From Vesta saturnalis (taxonomy: Eukaryota; Arthropoda; Insecta; Coleoptera; Lampyridae): a stretch of 64,000 bases of DNA. The translations under genes and the position numbers were made by a program. Positions 24,516 to 35,714 of the stretch are shown one piece after another (the stretch's first letter is position 1; each line of letters begins with the position of its first letter). The notes beneath the pieces were generated by a model. The model was given only the letters and a program-made list of their open reading frames with translations, made no database searches and was not told the origin of the DNA. The stretch lies in contig JARFJB010002038.1 of NCBI GenBank assembly GCA_036346205.1, positions 226,001 to 290,000 on the forward strand, read 5' to 3'.

Positions 24516-24889
24516 TGCCCTAATAGTGTGGTATACGTGTTCTTATTTATTGCCAATTTATTTTCTTCTGGCCTTGCACTGATTTTTACATTTACATATA
24601 TGATTCTTAGGCACGCTAGAAGCATCATTCTTAATTTCTTAATTTTAATCGGTCTTTCAATTTCGTGTGATAGTAAAAATTTTTTGAGAAAAACTCCATT
24701 AAAGACGACTGTTTTATTTCATAGGTGTATTTATATATAAATATACATATTATTTTCACTTTACAAAAAGTGAAACATCAAAACTGATCATTATATCACC
24801 CTCGTCAATTTTGAAATTATGTATTTATCAATGAAGTCGGAAGAATTGTTAATATAATGGGGTGTTTTACCTATATGAGGTTGTAATAA

Positions 24890-25243
24890 AAATGTCAGAT
24901 GTGTTGCAAGATTGTATTTGAACTAACAATAGTCCTTAAAGGAACATTAGGTTTATGGATTTTTGGTAGACCATATAGTTGTGATGAAAGAGCTTCAGAG
25001 TTAGTTTTTTTTTATTTCTTCAGGAATAGATCGCAACTTAATAAGTTCTTTAGTTTTCAAAAGAAACTTTTTTGTAGTATCTTTTGGTAGTTCCAAATAA
25101 GTCTGTGGTTCCAACAGTTGTTCTACTTTAATGCTATAGTCGTTCATATTTACAACAGTTGCGGTACCATTACCTGATTGTAATGTAATTATATTTTCAT
25201 TAATTTTAAGATCAAATAAAAATAAAAACAAAATTATTAACAA
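24890..25243 (-). pseudogene. Penelope-like element reverse transcriptase, N-terminal fragment
   Basis: The minus strand encodes a fragment typical of the first part of a Penelope-like RT: GNGTATVVNMNDYSIKVEQLLEPQTYLELPKD with a KK..L run, then after a one-base shift QLYGLPKIHKPNVPLRTIVS. The DY.IK..LL and YGLPKIHKP blocks are hallmarks of this retroelement class. I first considered this frame as a missing CNNM exon and rejected that. It is truncated on both sides. Confidence 0.85.
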
Positions 25244-25374
25244 AAAACTATACTACACGGTAAAATAGAACTCACAATTATTAAGAAAGCTATTTACTTA
25301 TTAAATTTGACTAGATCTTTAATTCATGTCAAGCTTCTATTTATGAATGTTATCAATTTGAAACTCTACACTTA

Positions 25375-25770
25375 CGTCATAATTTGCTCTTTGATTACGA
25401 CATTTTTCACTGTTAGCCTTCGACTGTTAAGGGTGTTCTGATTTGCCATCTTCAAGGCAATCTAACAATATTTAATTTATTAACGATCTAGTTGTTCTTT
25501 ACTGAAATTGTATTCCATAGTTGACTTTATTCGTTTATCAAACTGTTATATTAATAGCAGGCTTATGTTTGTGTGTTCATATTATTTATGTATCATACAT
25601 TTATTTTAACATCTTAAACAATTTTCATTACTGAGGACAATAACTGTAATTGTTATCCAAACGTAAAAATTTATGTAAAATATAAAAATACACCTTTAAA
25701 AAACACAAATAGGCCAAATATTTTAATTATGTGTAATAATGGTGAAAGTTTACATTTTCATAATGTGTAG
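25375..25770 (+). repeat. Penelope terminal repeat with mutated hammerhead core
   Basis: Related to the better preserved repeats at 39470-39870 and 59740-60046. Shared blocks are GTTATATTAATAGCAGGCTT (25546-25565) and CATTACTGAGGACAATAACT (25627-25646), then TGTTATCCAAACG, and GGTGAAAGTTTACATTTTCA (25741-25760). The ribozyme-like core has CAAAC in place of the conserved GAAAC, so self-cleavage would be lost. It sits between two minus-strand Penelope RT fragments. Confidence 0.7.
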
Positions 25771-25852
25771 AACGTTTATATGTATCTACTGTTATTTTTT
25801 TCTTTTTCCAGAGTAAACTCTAAATTTTGATTAATGTTGTTATTTTATATAT

Positions 25853-26040
25853 TAATTATTAATTTTGTGAGCTACAATAATAACATCATCGACGTATCTA
25901 CAGTGAAACGATATTTCAGCACTATGATTTTTAATAATTTCTTCGCGTTGGCTTTGTAGTGCTAAATTAGCCACTGTAGGTAATGTCGGTTGTTCTATCG
26001 TTAATCCCTGTATTGGTAACATTTTTTGCCGTAAGAAAAA
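25853..26040 (-). pseudogene. Penelope-like element reverse transcriptase, palm fragment
   Basis: Read on the minus strand: FFLRQKMLPIQGLTIEQPTL, a VANLALQ segment, and FHCRYVDDVIIVAHK, the last containing the YVDD catalytic box. The QGL...(P)..ANL..(Q/E) and RYVDD spacing matches Penelope-like RTs. It lies upstream, in minus-strand order, of the N-terminal fragment at 24890-25243, the reverse of the order within one protein. The two therefore come from different copies in tandem or from a rearrangement. Confidence 0.78.
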
Positions 26041-26430
26041 TGTGTATAACGTAAGATTAATTTTATTGCAAATATGATTTCTTATTTTGCAATTTTTCTA
26101 AAATGTTGAATTTTGTGCCAATATATTTCTATTGCAATGATTGCTCTTGGTATATTAGTGTACAGTGTGTCCCATTTTCGATGATATTTTGGGGTATCTC
26201 ACTTACGAGTAAAGATACAGAGTTGCGGTTTTCACAATAACGTGCTACTTTTTTTTGAGAAGAACGCTGGTAAAAAGAAAACCTTCATAGCCCGCTACAT
26301 TTCTGAGATACAGGGCGAAATGGAAAATATAGCATTTTGGGACCCCCCTTGTATCTCTGTTATCCTTTAATGTATGGCAAAGGTAAAAATTGTTTTTTAT
26401 ACAGTCTTTTACGTAGAATCCAGTGGCGTT

Positions 26431-26822
26431 GTCGTATTTTTGTTGTAAGCTGTCAATTTTTAGCTACAAATAAAACATGTTTTTTTTTACGGAACACCCT
26501 GTATATTTTTCTTGCGTTGATTGGAAATTTTGTAAGCTTTACAAATATGTAAACATGATAGTCGCATTTTTGTTGTAAGCTGTCAATTTTTAGCTATAAA
26601 TAAAACTTATGGTTTTTTTAACGGAACGCACTGTATATTTTTCTTGCGTTGATTGGAAATTTTGTAAGCTTTACAAATATGTAAACATGATAGTCGTATT
26701 TTTGTTGTAAGCTGTCAATTTTTAGCTATAAATAAAACTTGTGGTTTTTTAAACGGAACACCCTGTATATTTTTCTTGCGTTGATTGGAAATTTTGTAAG
26801 CTTTACAAAAATATGTAATACA
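26431..26822. repeat. Three tandem 130-base units in the left arm of the transposon
   Basis: Units start at 26431, 26561 and 26693 with GTCG(T/C)ATTTTTGTTGTAAG and contain CTGTCAATTTTTAGCTA, an ACGGAACRCMCTGTATATTT block and GATTGGAAATTTTGTAAGCT. The copies differ by only a few bases, so amplification is fairly recent. One complementary unit stands in the right arm at about 28340-28440. Confidence 0.9.
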
Positions 26823-27029
26823 TGATGTGTATTTTAAATAATAAACCTAAAATTTATGATTTCACAAAATCTGCGTAATAACATCGTGTGTATTATATAG
26901 CATTAGAATTACTAGGTCGTGAGTTAATTATATTACGATATTACAAACAGAAATTTTAAAATCAATTTTAAGGCAGAATAAAACTGAAAAACTTAACATA
27001 ATATTAACTCGATAGTAACCCCTTAATAG

Positions 27030-27900
27030 ATTTTCACCTTAAAAGAACTAACTGCTCAAAATGGTTGCCATTTGCCCGAACGCAATGTTGACAAACAGTG
27101 GTTATTCTTTTTAAAGCGTTTAAAATAATTATGGAACGTCTCTGCAGGTTATGAAATACCGTATTGGTGGCATTAAGTAGTTCATCTATTGCCCGATGAC
27201 GGGTACTATAAACCTTATTCTGCAAGTAACCCCATGCGAAAAAGTCTAGCATGAATAGGTCAGATGACCGTGGAGGCCATCTAATTGGTCCATGAGTACC
27301 GATCCACTTTTGCGGGAAATAATTGTCTAAAAAAAGTCGAACAATTGCAGCATTATGTGCGGGCGCGCCATCCTGTTAAGGTGAGCTAAAGGAACATTGT
27401 CTAGTAACATATAGATAAAATCTTGAAAAATTTCAAGATATCTGTTCCCTGTAAGACTGCCTTCAGAAATTCTGTATTCTATTTGTTGCCCCAAAATAAA
27501 ATAACGCTAAATCTAAATCGACCCTGTTGCTCTCTTTCGAATACCACATGATGATTTTCTTGGGACCAATGCCTAGTATTATGCCTGTTGAAAATACCTG
27601 CACTCGAAAACTAAGCCTCGTCGGACCATATTTCTAAATCTAGCAAAGTTATTACCAATACGAATTTGTTCCAAATACCAATGGTACAAATGGTGAACGA
27701 TTTTAATCTTGTATGGCTTAAATTTATATTTGGTCAATATTCTTTGAACCCGAGTCTTGGGAACACCAATCTCCTGCTCTAGAACTCTGCACGATTGTGA
27801 TGGCGTTGCCTCTACACATACTAAAACGTAGAATTCGTATCGCGATTTTCCCTATTATACTTTTTTGGTCGGGATTGGATAAGTGATCCATGTTCTACCA
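27030..27900 (-). pseudogene. IS630/Tc1-like transposase, decayed
   Basis: The minus strand, in order, reads an FxRHNxRHWSQENHH block (about 27560-27600), GSLTGNRYLEIFQDFIYMLL (about 27400-27460), QDGAPAHNAAIVRLFLDNYF (second catalytic Asp, about 27310-27370) and KWIGTHGPIRWPPRSSDL (third acidic position, about 27250-27310). After those come FFAWGYLQNKVYSTRH and a C-terminal HFEQL at 27040. This W.DE...QDGAPAH...PPRS.DL pattern is that of a widespread insect IS630/Tc1-like family. Single-base shifts at about 27370 and 27490 and stops near 27610 break it. It lies between the long inverted repeats at 26163 and 28695, so it is that element's own transposase. Confidence 0.85.
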
Positions 27901-29425
27901 AATTTTGTTTTATTCGAGAAAACGTTACAAGACAAGGTTGCTTTCTTTCTGGATATCTATAAATCCAAATGATATTTAAATAAAAAATAAATCCACATAC
28001 GTCTAAAGATAAAATAAGTATTCAAACAAACCTGTTGAAATACAGTTGGGAAGCCTCACGGGAGTTTTCATTGCTCTCTATAAAACAGACTAACATGTCA
28101 TATTTTTAAAATGTTGATAATTTTCATTTTCAGCTGTAACGAATATAATATTACGCAAAGAATATAAATTTTACAACTGACAGGTCTTGACAAGCGCTTA
28201 GCAAATGATCATTTAATTGTTCCAATAATCACGGCCTACAAATTCTAATGCTAAATAATACACACTATGTTATTACGCAGATTTTGAGAAGTTATAGATT
28301 TTAGGTTTATTATTTAAAATACACGTCATGTATTATATATTTTTGTAAAGCTTACAAAATTTCCAATCAAACGCATGAAAAATATAGAGCGTGTTTCATT
28401 AAAAAAACCATAAGTTTTATTATAGCTAAAAATTGACCGCTGGATTCTACGTAAAAAACTGTATAAGAAGCAATTCTTACCTTTGCCATACATTAAAGGA
28501 TAACGGAGATACCAAGGGGGTCCCAAAATGCAATATTTTCAATTCGTCCTGTATCTCAGAAATGTAGCAGGCTATGAAAGTTTTGTTTATACCAGCGTTC
28601 TTCTCACAAAACAGTAGCACGGCATTGTGAAAACTCTGCATCTTTACTCGTAGGTGAGATACCCCGAAAAATCACCGAAAATGGGACACTCAATGTATAA
28701 AATGTTTGTGAAGTTTTGTTAATCCGTCATTTTTTGGTGTAACTCTATGGTGGCAATTTAAACTGTAGTAATAGTTGCATCATACACAAATCTTTCGTAT
28801 AAGCTTTCAAAAAAAAAAATTTATATCACGAAATGATTGATATAAAAATAGACAAAAACTCACTTAATTGCAAGGAACTTAAATGTTAAATATCTAACAT
28901 TAAATAACTCATCCACAATACGTTTAACCAAAACATTTTCTTAGCTTTCAAAACTATAATTTAAGAAATTACAATATTCCCATATTTAGATATAAATAAC
29001 AAGCATGCGTAATGAAACAATTGCAACATTTTCACAAACATATGTCGATAACAATAAGAAAAAAATTTCAGCATTTCTACAAATTGAGAAGAAAAATTGT
29101 AAATAAATTTTTGATAATTTTGTAGGTTGGAAGATCGTGTAGTGTTCCACACCAGATATTTTGATTAATAACGAAATGTAGAAAACTATTTTATTCGATA
29201 TTTGATAAAAGTTTGTTCACAGATTAATCAGCATACGGATGTTTTAGAAACGTTACTGAGAAAAATTGTTAATAAGTGGAATCATTGCATAGTCGAGTGG
29301 AAACTGGAAATTAAATAGTTTTAATAATACATACTAAATAATGATAATAGTTATGCATCCTTTTTTAATACGTTCATAACGAAAATAGACAATTCAGAGG
29401 TTAACAGACATCTAGATACTAGCTT

Positions 29426-29512
29426 AACACACACACGACACGACACTCGCACACTCGGACACACGGATACGAAGACACGCACACGCGCAGACACACGGAC
29501 ACGCGGACACAC
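29426..29512. repeat. CA/CG-rich microsatellite
   Basis: Imperfect CACACG/ACACGG repeats (CACACACACGACACGACACT.. onward). The composition is the same as in the much longer tract at 61083-62990. Confidence 0.8.
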
Positions 29513-30102
29513 ATAATTGCAAAACATTTGCAATTGACCACCAAAATTATCTGAATAATAGTCGCCTGCTTAGGATTTGGTGTTTAAAATGACGGCACGT
29601 TTCATACAAAGATGCTATATAAAATAAAATAAGCATAAAATATACAGATGAAAAAACAAACAAATCAACTAAATCATAATTTGGCGTTCCACAAACATCT
29701 GTTAAAGGTAAATACAACTGAGGCAAGAAGAGGTAAACAATACAGTTACTTCTATACGTGACATTAAGAATTTAAACAATAATACGGTAGGTCAGGGCAT
29801 CAACACCGATTTATCACAAATACAAACCAAAAAAAAATCTGAACTCAAAAATTTAATAATACAAATTTCTTTAAAAATCGTATAAAAACATCGTAATTTC
29901 ACACCTGAACCGAAATTATATGACAAATTCTTAATACTAACACATCAGTGTCTCCCTTTATAACGAGATTCGTGGACTTAAACAAAAAAAAATGTTCTTA
30001 CGTAAATTTTCTTCAGTCAGCAAAATTCAACGATTGTTCAAATAATGGCGATTTACATATTTTCGGTACATCTAAGCAAGTGATTATTAACCAACTCATA
30101 GA

Positions 30103-30148
30103 GAGCGATACTAACGAAATGTGAGAGTACATTTCGTTAGTATCGCTC
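30103..30148. repeat. Perfect 20-base hairpin
   Basis: GAGCGATACTAACGAAATGT at 30103-30122 is followed by a 6-base loop (GAGAGT) and its exact complement at 30129-30148. The flanks do not extend the pairing. It could be the centre of a small palindromic transposon or a stem-loop RNA; nothing decides between them. Confidence 0.85.
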
Positions 30149-30299
30149 AAGAGCAACCCAAAATTTCACTAAGTACACTGTTTTGTTTAAAACTAAATGA
30201 TCTAAGGCACATAACAGAAGTGTCCAAATTTTCACTTAAATCAAACAAATGGAATTAAAAAATATTATTAATTTTATTAAATACATAAATAAAAAGTTT

Positions 30300-30372
30300 A
30301 CCTCGACTAGGATTTGAACCTACGACCTGTACTTTGCTAGAGTACCGCGCTAACCAACTGTGCTATCGAAGT
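30300..30372 (-). tRNA. tRNA-like sequence (AGC in anticodon position)
   Basis: The 73 bases fold as a cloverleaf: acceptor ACTTCGA with TCGAGGT (one T-G pair), D arm GCAC..GCGC, and a perfect anticodon stem GTACT/AGTAC around the loop CTAGCAA. The T arm is GTAGG TTCAAAT CCTAG with one mismatch. The B-box GGTTCAAATCC is intact. The loop places AGC at 34-36 (alanine), but the G3-U70 alanine identity pair is absent (U3-G70 instead). Together with the repeated flanks this suggests a SINE head or pseudogene and not a working tRNA. Confidence 0.5.
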
Positions 30373-30636
30373 ACAAGCCCCAATCGATGTAAATATTTTT
30401 AATTAATAATACTAATAATAATTTTTAATTACATATTTACCTTTGAACTCATTCGTTCATAACAAAAACTTATAATAATTTAATATTAGGCAAGTTGCTT
30501 TGGTATGCGTGAATCCTTGCGATATTGCAGGCTCACATTCCATTAATATAAGTAATTTGATTGTTATCTCATTAAATTTAGAATTTACATCAGTTCTACA
30601 TACATAAAGACAACGCCTACATCGATTGGGGCTTGT

Positions 30637-30709
30637 ACTTCGATAGTGCAGTTGGTTAGCGCGGGACTCTAGCAAAGTACAGGTCGTAGGTTCAAATCCT
30701 ACTCAAGGT
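30637..30709 (+). tRNA. tRNA-like sequence, inverted partner copy
   Basis: Same family as 30300-30372 in opposite orientation. The D stem (GTGC/GCGC) and T stem (GTAGG/CCTAC) pair fully, but the anticodon stem (GGACT/AGTAC) and acceptor (ACTTCGA/TCAAGGT) each have a mismatch. The anticodon loop is again CTAGCAA, with no variable-arm change. Probably a pseudo-tRNA within a SINE. Confidence 0.45.
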
Positions 30710-30799
30710 AAACTTTTTATTTATGTATTTAATAAAATTAATAATAATTTTTAATTACATATTTACTTTTGAACTTATTCGTTCATAACAAAAACTTAT

Positions 30800-33635
30800 A
30801 ATAACAAACAAATGGAAATTCGTATCATTAACAGATCGACTAACGCCAAGACTGGGCTAGTTCGGAATATTACATAAACAAAAATCTAGGGGCATCATAA
30901 CAAAAAATATGTTGTGGTAGTGACGTAAATGCCCATACTAACCGCTTTTTGCGAACACTAGCTTTGTTCAGGTTCAATATTTACTCTGCTAACCAACAAT
31001 GCGATAACACACCAAGGCACTCGATTGACGCATACTGTCCCGACACCCATTTAAGAATTCGTTACTGAACATTTTGACATCTTGAGTTTCGGACCTTAAC
31101 TTAAAAAGGAAGCAAAACTAACTGCACTCGCCTATAATTTCTTAAATGTGTTAATCTGTTCATCAAAAAATTTTATTTTAAGGGGCTGTAACGTTCAATT
31201 CTATGGGAAAATGTTCTGACGCAAACTATCAATTTAGCAAAAATGCACAGTTTCATTTTATATTACACCATCACCAATAACTTGAGCTCCACACAGTTGC
31301 ACTATAATCAACGAAACCAACTTTCATCGAAAACTATACACTGTTAATATTCAAATTGGTCACATTCAACATGGTACACTTGACGAAATTACACGTTAAT
31401 AGTGAGAGGCGCCGTTAAGTTTGAAATTTTAAATTTGTATCTGACATAGGCAATTGTTTTTGTTTTTTTACAATATTGCTTATTTTCGTTATGAACGTAT
31501 TAAAAAAGGGATGCATAATTATTATCATTCTTTATTATGTATTATTAAAACTATCTAATTTCCACTTTGTAAGTTGGAGGGTCGCGTGTTTTTCCACACC
31601 AGACATTATTTGAAAGCAACCAAAATTTAAAAAAAAATAACAAATATTTTGGATTTCTTAGGAACTACGTTACAAAAAAAATAAATTCACTGGCAATCTA
31701 AATAATGGTTATGCTAACTTCATATTACGGCGTCTTTTTTTAAAAATTTAAAAAAAGTTTACCGAATTTGTCTAATTTTTTTATTTGTCATAATAATTTA
31801 ATATTTATCCATTTTTGTTTCTTCAAAATCCGCGTAGTATTTCATTGAAAAATTTAGAGGAAGAATTCAATTTTGAAGGGACATAATAATTTTCACCATA
31901 AGTCAATGTTCGTATCAAATAATTCATAATGTACCAAGAAAGTGAAATTGTAAAACTATCACCTTTAGACGCTGGTATACAAACAACTTTTAATCAAAAT
32001 ATAAACACTTAATCTTGACCCGAAAACAAATATGTTGAAAAGTTATGCGACTACTAATAATAATATTTATAAAAATAAAATAAAACTATTTGAAAAGAAA
32101 AATGTCAATGTACATCTTAACTTCTAAATTTTGTGAAATTGTCATTGTCATTACGGAATAAAATTATCCTACTCTGATTTACAATGTAAGATCACGAAAA
32201 AACTATTTGTTTATTTTTAGTAAATAGATTAGTCGAACACTAAACACGAACATCTAGAAAATGATATATACTTTATCAACAATTATTGTAATGTAAACAC
32301 ATAATAAATGAATATTTATCGTAGGTACATACATTATGTTAATATACAATAAACAAGTAAAAACCATAATAATAAAAGAAATTTGAACCACCACTAAAAA
32401 TTTGATGATGTGTGCCCACGACTTTCTTATGCCTGTGTTAGGGGCGTAATCTAATAGTATATGAGGCAAAGAGAGAAATAGCACACACTATGGTGATAGT
32501 CGAAGTACAGCTATTTTTAATTTATTCATATTTATTACTTACTGATCTCATGAACTGAACAATAATTCAATGACAAGGTAAAACGTCAGTTTGGAGGTAA
32601 CAGTGAAATATTGTACTGTGTTTTTAGTTCAAAAGGGTGTTTTATCTTGTTTTAGTTCAATGTACTTTACCAATGTGTCTTCAATAAATTGATTACTTCC
32701 ATCTACAATTGCTGTCATCTGTTCGTTTATCTTAAGATGATTTATAATAGGGCATAGTGTTCAACATACCATACCTTGTATCAGGTGGATAAAAATAAAT
32801 TCTGTTATAATTTATTTTGTGCATATGAATTACAAAAGTATGTGTACGTCAAATAGATATATTACGTTTTCACGATCTGTTTGCATTTTAGTAATCCGAG
32901 ACATTTTTTTATTAGAATGGATGGCACTTTTACGTTTTACGACACTTCAAGAGTTTTTGCCAGGCAGATGCCATTTGGTAACGACCTTACCAATGTCAGT
33001 ACAGCAGATAGCATAACATTAACGTGTTCATGTAGTAAGATTTTTAAGCTCAACGTGTTTACGCTATGAACGGCATATGTAATAATTCTGTTTCTGGTGT
33101 CTAATGCTATGTCCACGTATCATCAACGATAACAAATCGGTGCGTAAAATCTGCCTCAAGTTGTTTTTAAAATAGTCCATACATTATTTATAAATTATAC
33201 GTAATTAATTAATTATACATAAATTTTATAATAAATTATTTGCAATTTGTGTATCATTTTAAAGGAGCTTCTTCTCATTGGCGGAAATCGGTGTATATTT
33301 TTTCGCGCAATTTAATTGTAATAATGGGAGTAGTTGGCAATAAAGGGAATAAATCCTGTAAGAGTACGAAAAAAAAGTAATAACGAGAAGTAAACGGAAA
33401 TAACTGGGCAACATCTCTGAAACTATCGGCAAATGCTAGCATACACTTCTAACTTTCCCACCTTAAAGGGGAAAAAAAATCGAAATTGAACTGATGCCGG
33501 AAATATTATTTTTACTGTATGACGTTCTCCTCATCGCTGGTATGCTTCAGCATTTTTGATTGTTTTACTAACATTTTCGCCCGCGTCGAGGACAATTCGT
33601 GGGCAAACGTGACAGAATAAACCTCAGTTTAATTG
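30800..33635. other. Intron sequence, one repeat piece
   Basis: About 31430-31615 matches the dispersed family of 19215-20265: CGTTATGAACGTATTAAAAA, and the end-like TAAGTTGGAGGGTCGCGTG. Elsewhere no coding signal or paired repeat is recognised. Short frames at 32254-32484 and 32819-33069 have no identifiable domain. Confidence 0.5.
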
Positions 33636-34245
33636 TTGGGGTCGTGGCAAAATTGATTTCCTCGATGGCCAAAGGCCAAATTCGGTGGTTCATGAGTGTT
33701 GATCAGCATTTGAGCTCGATTTTGTCCAAAATCTATATTTATGCATCAGTTTTGTTGAGGTCGCTGCAAAATTGATTTCCTCAATGCCAAAAAGGCATTC
33801 CATAAGAGAATTTTGTCCAAAATCCTTATTTACGCACCAATTCTTTGGGGTCGCGGTAAAATTGATTTCCTCGATGGCCCTTGAGTGTTGGTCAATTTTT
33901 GTGCTCAATATTGCCCAAAATCTATATTTATACATCAATCAAAATTAATTCCCTTAATGCCAAAAAAATTAAATGTTGTGTTCTTCCATAAGTGTTCGTC
34001 AGAATTTGGGTCGAATATTACCCGTTACCAGTTTCGTTGATGTCGCGGCAAAATGAATTTTCTCAATGACCAAGAGTAGCCCATGAGAGTTGGTTAGCAG
34101 TTGGGCCGGATGTTACCTAAAATCTATATTTACACACTAATTTTGTTAAGGTGGTGACAAAATTAATTTCCTCCACATCCAAGAACCACATTCGGTAGCA
34201 TATGAGTGTTGGAAAAATTAATTTCCTCGATGGTCAAGAGACAAA
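33636..34245. repeat. Minisatellite, units of roughly 90-150 bases
   Basis: Five or more diverged units share the ordered blocks GGGTCGYGGCAAAATTGATT, a TTTCCTCGATGGCC block, ATGAGTGTTGGTCAG-like sequence, and TTGTCCAAAATCTATATTTA. Unit length varies because internal segments are lost in some copies (for example the unit beginning near 33761). It is non-coding; the minus-strand 82-codon frame at 33690-33938 is a product of the repeat. Confidence 0.8.
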
Positions 34246-35714
34246 ATTTTGAATTACTACAGCTTTTTAATTTGTATTAGACTGGAATTACAATTGACAT
34301 TTTAATGTTGTGACTTGAATTACAAATTTGAATTGAAATGTCAGAACTCGTTTAAATTGATGTTTCTTACTATTTGTTTAGCTAAGTTATTTGTTTTTCT
34401 AAACTGTGTTGCATGTAGCAACAGTACAGCGACACTGTCATTATTTGTTTGATTTTAACAATATAATTTTAATTTCACGAAAATAATGTAATAACTAATA
34501 TAACAAATACTTCTGCAACTGCGAACGGCATGCACTCACAGGCTTTCACTATACACCGGTCGCTCAAACAGTCGCTGAGTGCGAGCTTTCCATGCTCGCT
34601 GTAACGTAACCCTACAAGCCGAGCATTCAAGCACCGTAGATATACAGACCGTGGGTGTTACCTACACGTTTTAAGTGGTTTAAAAATGATCTAGACATTT
34701 GTGGGTGTACGAATATAAAACATTAATTGAGTAACTTTGTACACCAAATTCATAGTTTTAATCGACACTTCATAGATTTAATTTCTAGTTACCATTTGTT
34801 TCAATTCTTAGATGTGGATGAGTAGTTTAAGAGAAAGGTTTATCCCGAAGTATATTCACCCTTAGTAAATCTAACGCACTGTAAATTAAGAATCAAGTGT
34901 CTTAATTTTGAACTATATAGTAGTAACTGGATACGATGAAACCGTTTATTAATCAGAAGTGTCCTTTATTAAATTAGTTTTTTGTTTTAATGCTACCACG
35001 TTAATTTAGTACCATTTAGAAATCAGTTATATTAGCATATAGTGATAATTTTTCTATTGGAATAATCTGATTGTGAATATTTTAAAAACCGTTTTGTAAA
35101 GTAGGAAGCTTATTATTTGATTTCGATAATGCAAGTTTCACAATCAAATTTGTCTAAAATGTGCAGTTCTACGTCTGTACGTGCGCGTGCGCGCCTGTAA
35201 CCAGAATAACTTAAAAGATACGCATCGGATTTTAAGAGGTGTCAGGAGTGCCGCCATATTTGAAAAACTGCAGTTTAATTTTGCGGCCTTATTAAATGAA
35301 ATTTTGAGATTTTTTCTTTTGCACATGCTAAGAAATGAAGTATAGAATGCCGCTTGCTATAATAGTACTACGAATTTTTTTTTGATATGTTTAAACTTTT
35401 TACGGAAGACTCAATCGGACATTTTATAAAGCTAGCGGCAGTCTTTGTAATAAAATAAGAACAATTAGAAGAGTAACAAAATTTGAAAAACTTCCTAGTT
35501 TGGGCATAAAATGCTGCCGCCTACCATAAGTAATTGCAACTGATTATGAAGTGGCAACACAGCTTGAAGGAGTATGGTGCAACTTGTAAACAAAAACAAA
35601 TTCGTATTTTACTCTAGCAATTAGCGTAAAATATAACAGAACAAAGTGTTGAGAAAGTGAAATTTCATCTTTCCTATAGTACACCGAGTTATTTGGCGTT
35701 ATTACTATTTAAAA
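34246..35714. other. Intron and 5' region of the Mutator-like element
   Basis: AT-rich to about 34500, then a less AT-rich patch (34510-34680) with no recognisable content. The stretch before 35715 probably includes the 5' end of the Mutator-like transposon, but I could not pair its terminal inverted repeats with sequence after 38805. Confidence 0.4.

Larger units (their letters stand above)
26163..28695 (-). mobile_element. IS630/Tc1-like DNA transposon with TA-flanked long inverted repeats
   Basis: The ends are inverted copies. The left begins CAGTGTGTCCCATTTTCG at 26163. The right, read as complement from 28695, begins CATTGAGTGTCCCATTTTCG. Each is bordered by TA (26161-26162, 28696-28697). 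The inverted match continues through GGGGTATCTCAC, a CGCTGGT..AA block, TTTGGGACCCCC and beyond, for several hundred bases. The left arm is lengthened by a 130-base unit repeated three times, while the right arm has one unit. A transposase pseudogene lies between. Confidence 0.88.
28760..30250. other. Intron sequence with repeat pieces
   Basis: It contains two pieces of the dispersed family seen at 19215-20265: about 29115-29175 (TAGGTTGGAAGATCGTGTAG) and, complemented, about 29340-29400. A CA/CG microsatellite (29426-29512) and a perfect short hairpin at 30103-30148 are also present. No coding sequence is recognised. Confidence 0.55.
30250..30800. repeat. Inverted pair of tRNA-like/SINE units
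   Basis: Left arm (complement): AAATACATAAATAAAAAGTT at 30279-30298, then the tRNA-like block 30300-30372 and CAAGCCCCAATCGATGT. Right arm: ACATCGATTGGGGCTTG, tRNA-like block 30637-30709, and AAACTTTTTATTTATGTATT. The tail AATTTTTAATTACATATTTA with CATAACAAAAACTTATAATA appears after both. The same unit recurs at 59540-59690 with its tail at 60045-60150. Confidence 0.8.

Noticed and set aside
24371..24740. Frames over the GT microsatellite (85 and 102 codons)
   Set aside because: Created by the dinucleotide repeat.
25001..25243. Minus-strand frame as a possible missing CNNM/uex exon between 53309 and 22581
   Set aside because: The content (DYSIKVEQLL, then YGLPKIHKP in the next frame) is Penelope-like RT, and the CNNM exons already join in phase without it.
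26431..26822. Three regularly spaced repeats as a CRISPR-like array
   Set aside because: Units are contiguous 130-base tandem copies inside a transposon arm, in a eukaryotic context; there are no short repeats with unique spacers.
30300..30372. Annotating the tRNA-like blocks as ordinary functional tRNA-Ala genes
   Set aside because: The anticodon position reads AGC, but the alanine G3-U70 pair is absent, stems are mismatched in two copies, and constant flanking sequence marks them as parts of a repeat.
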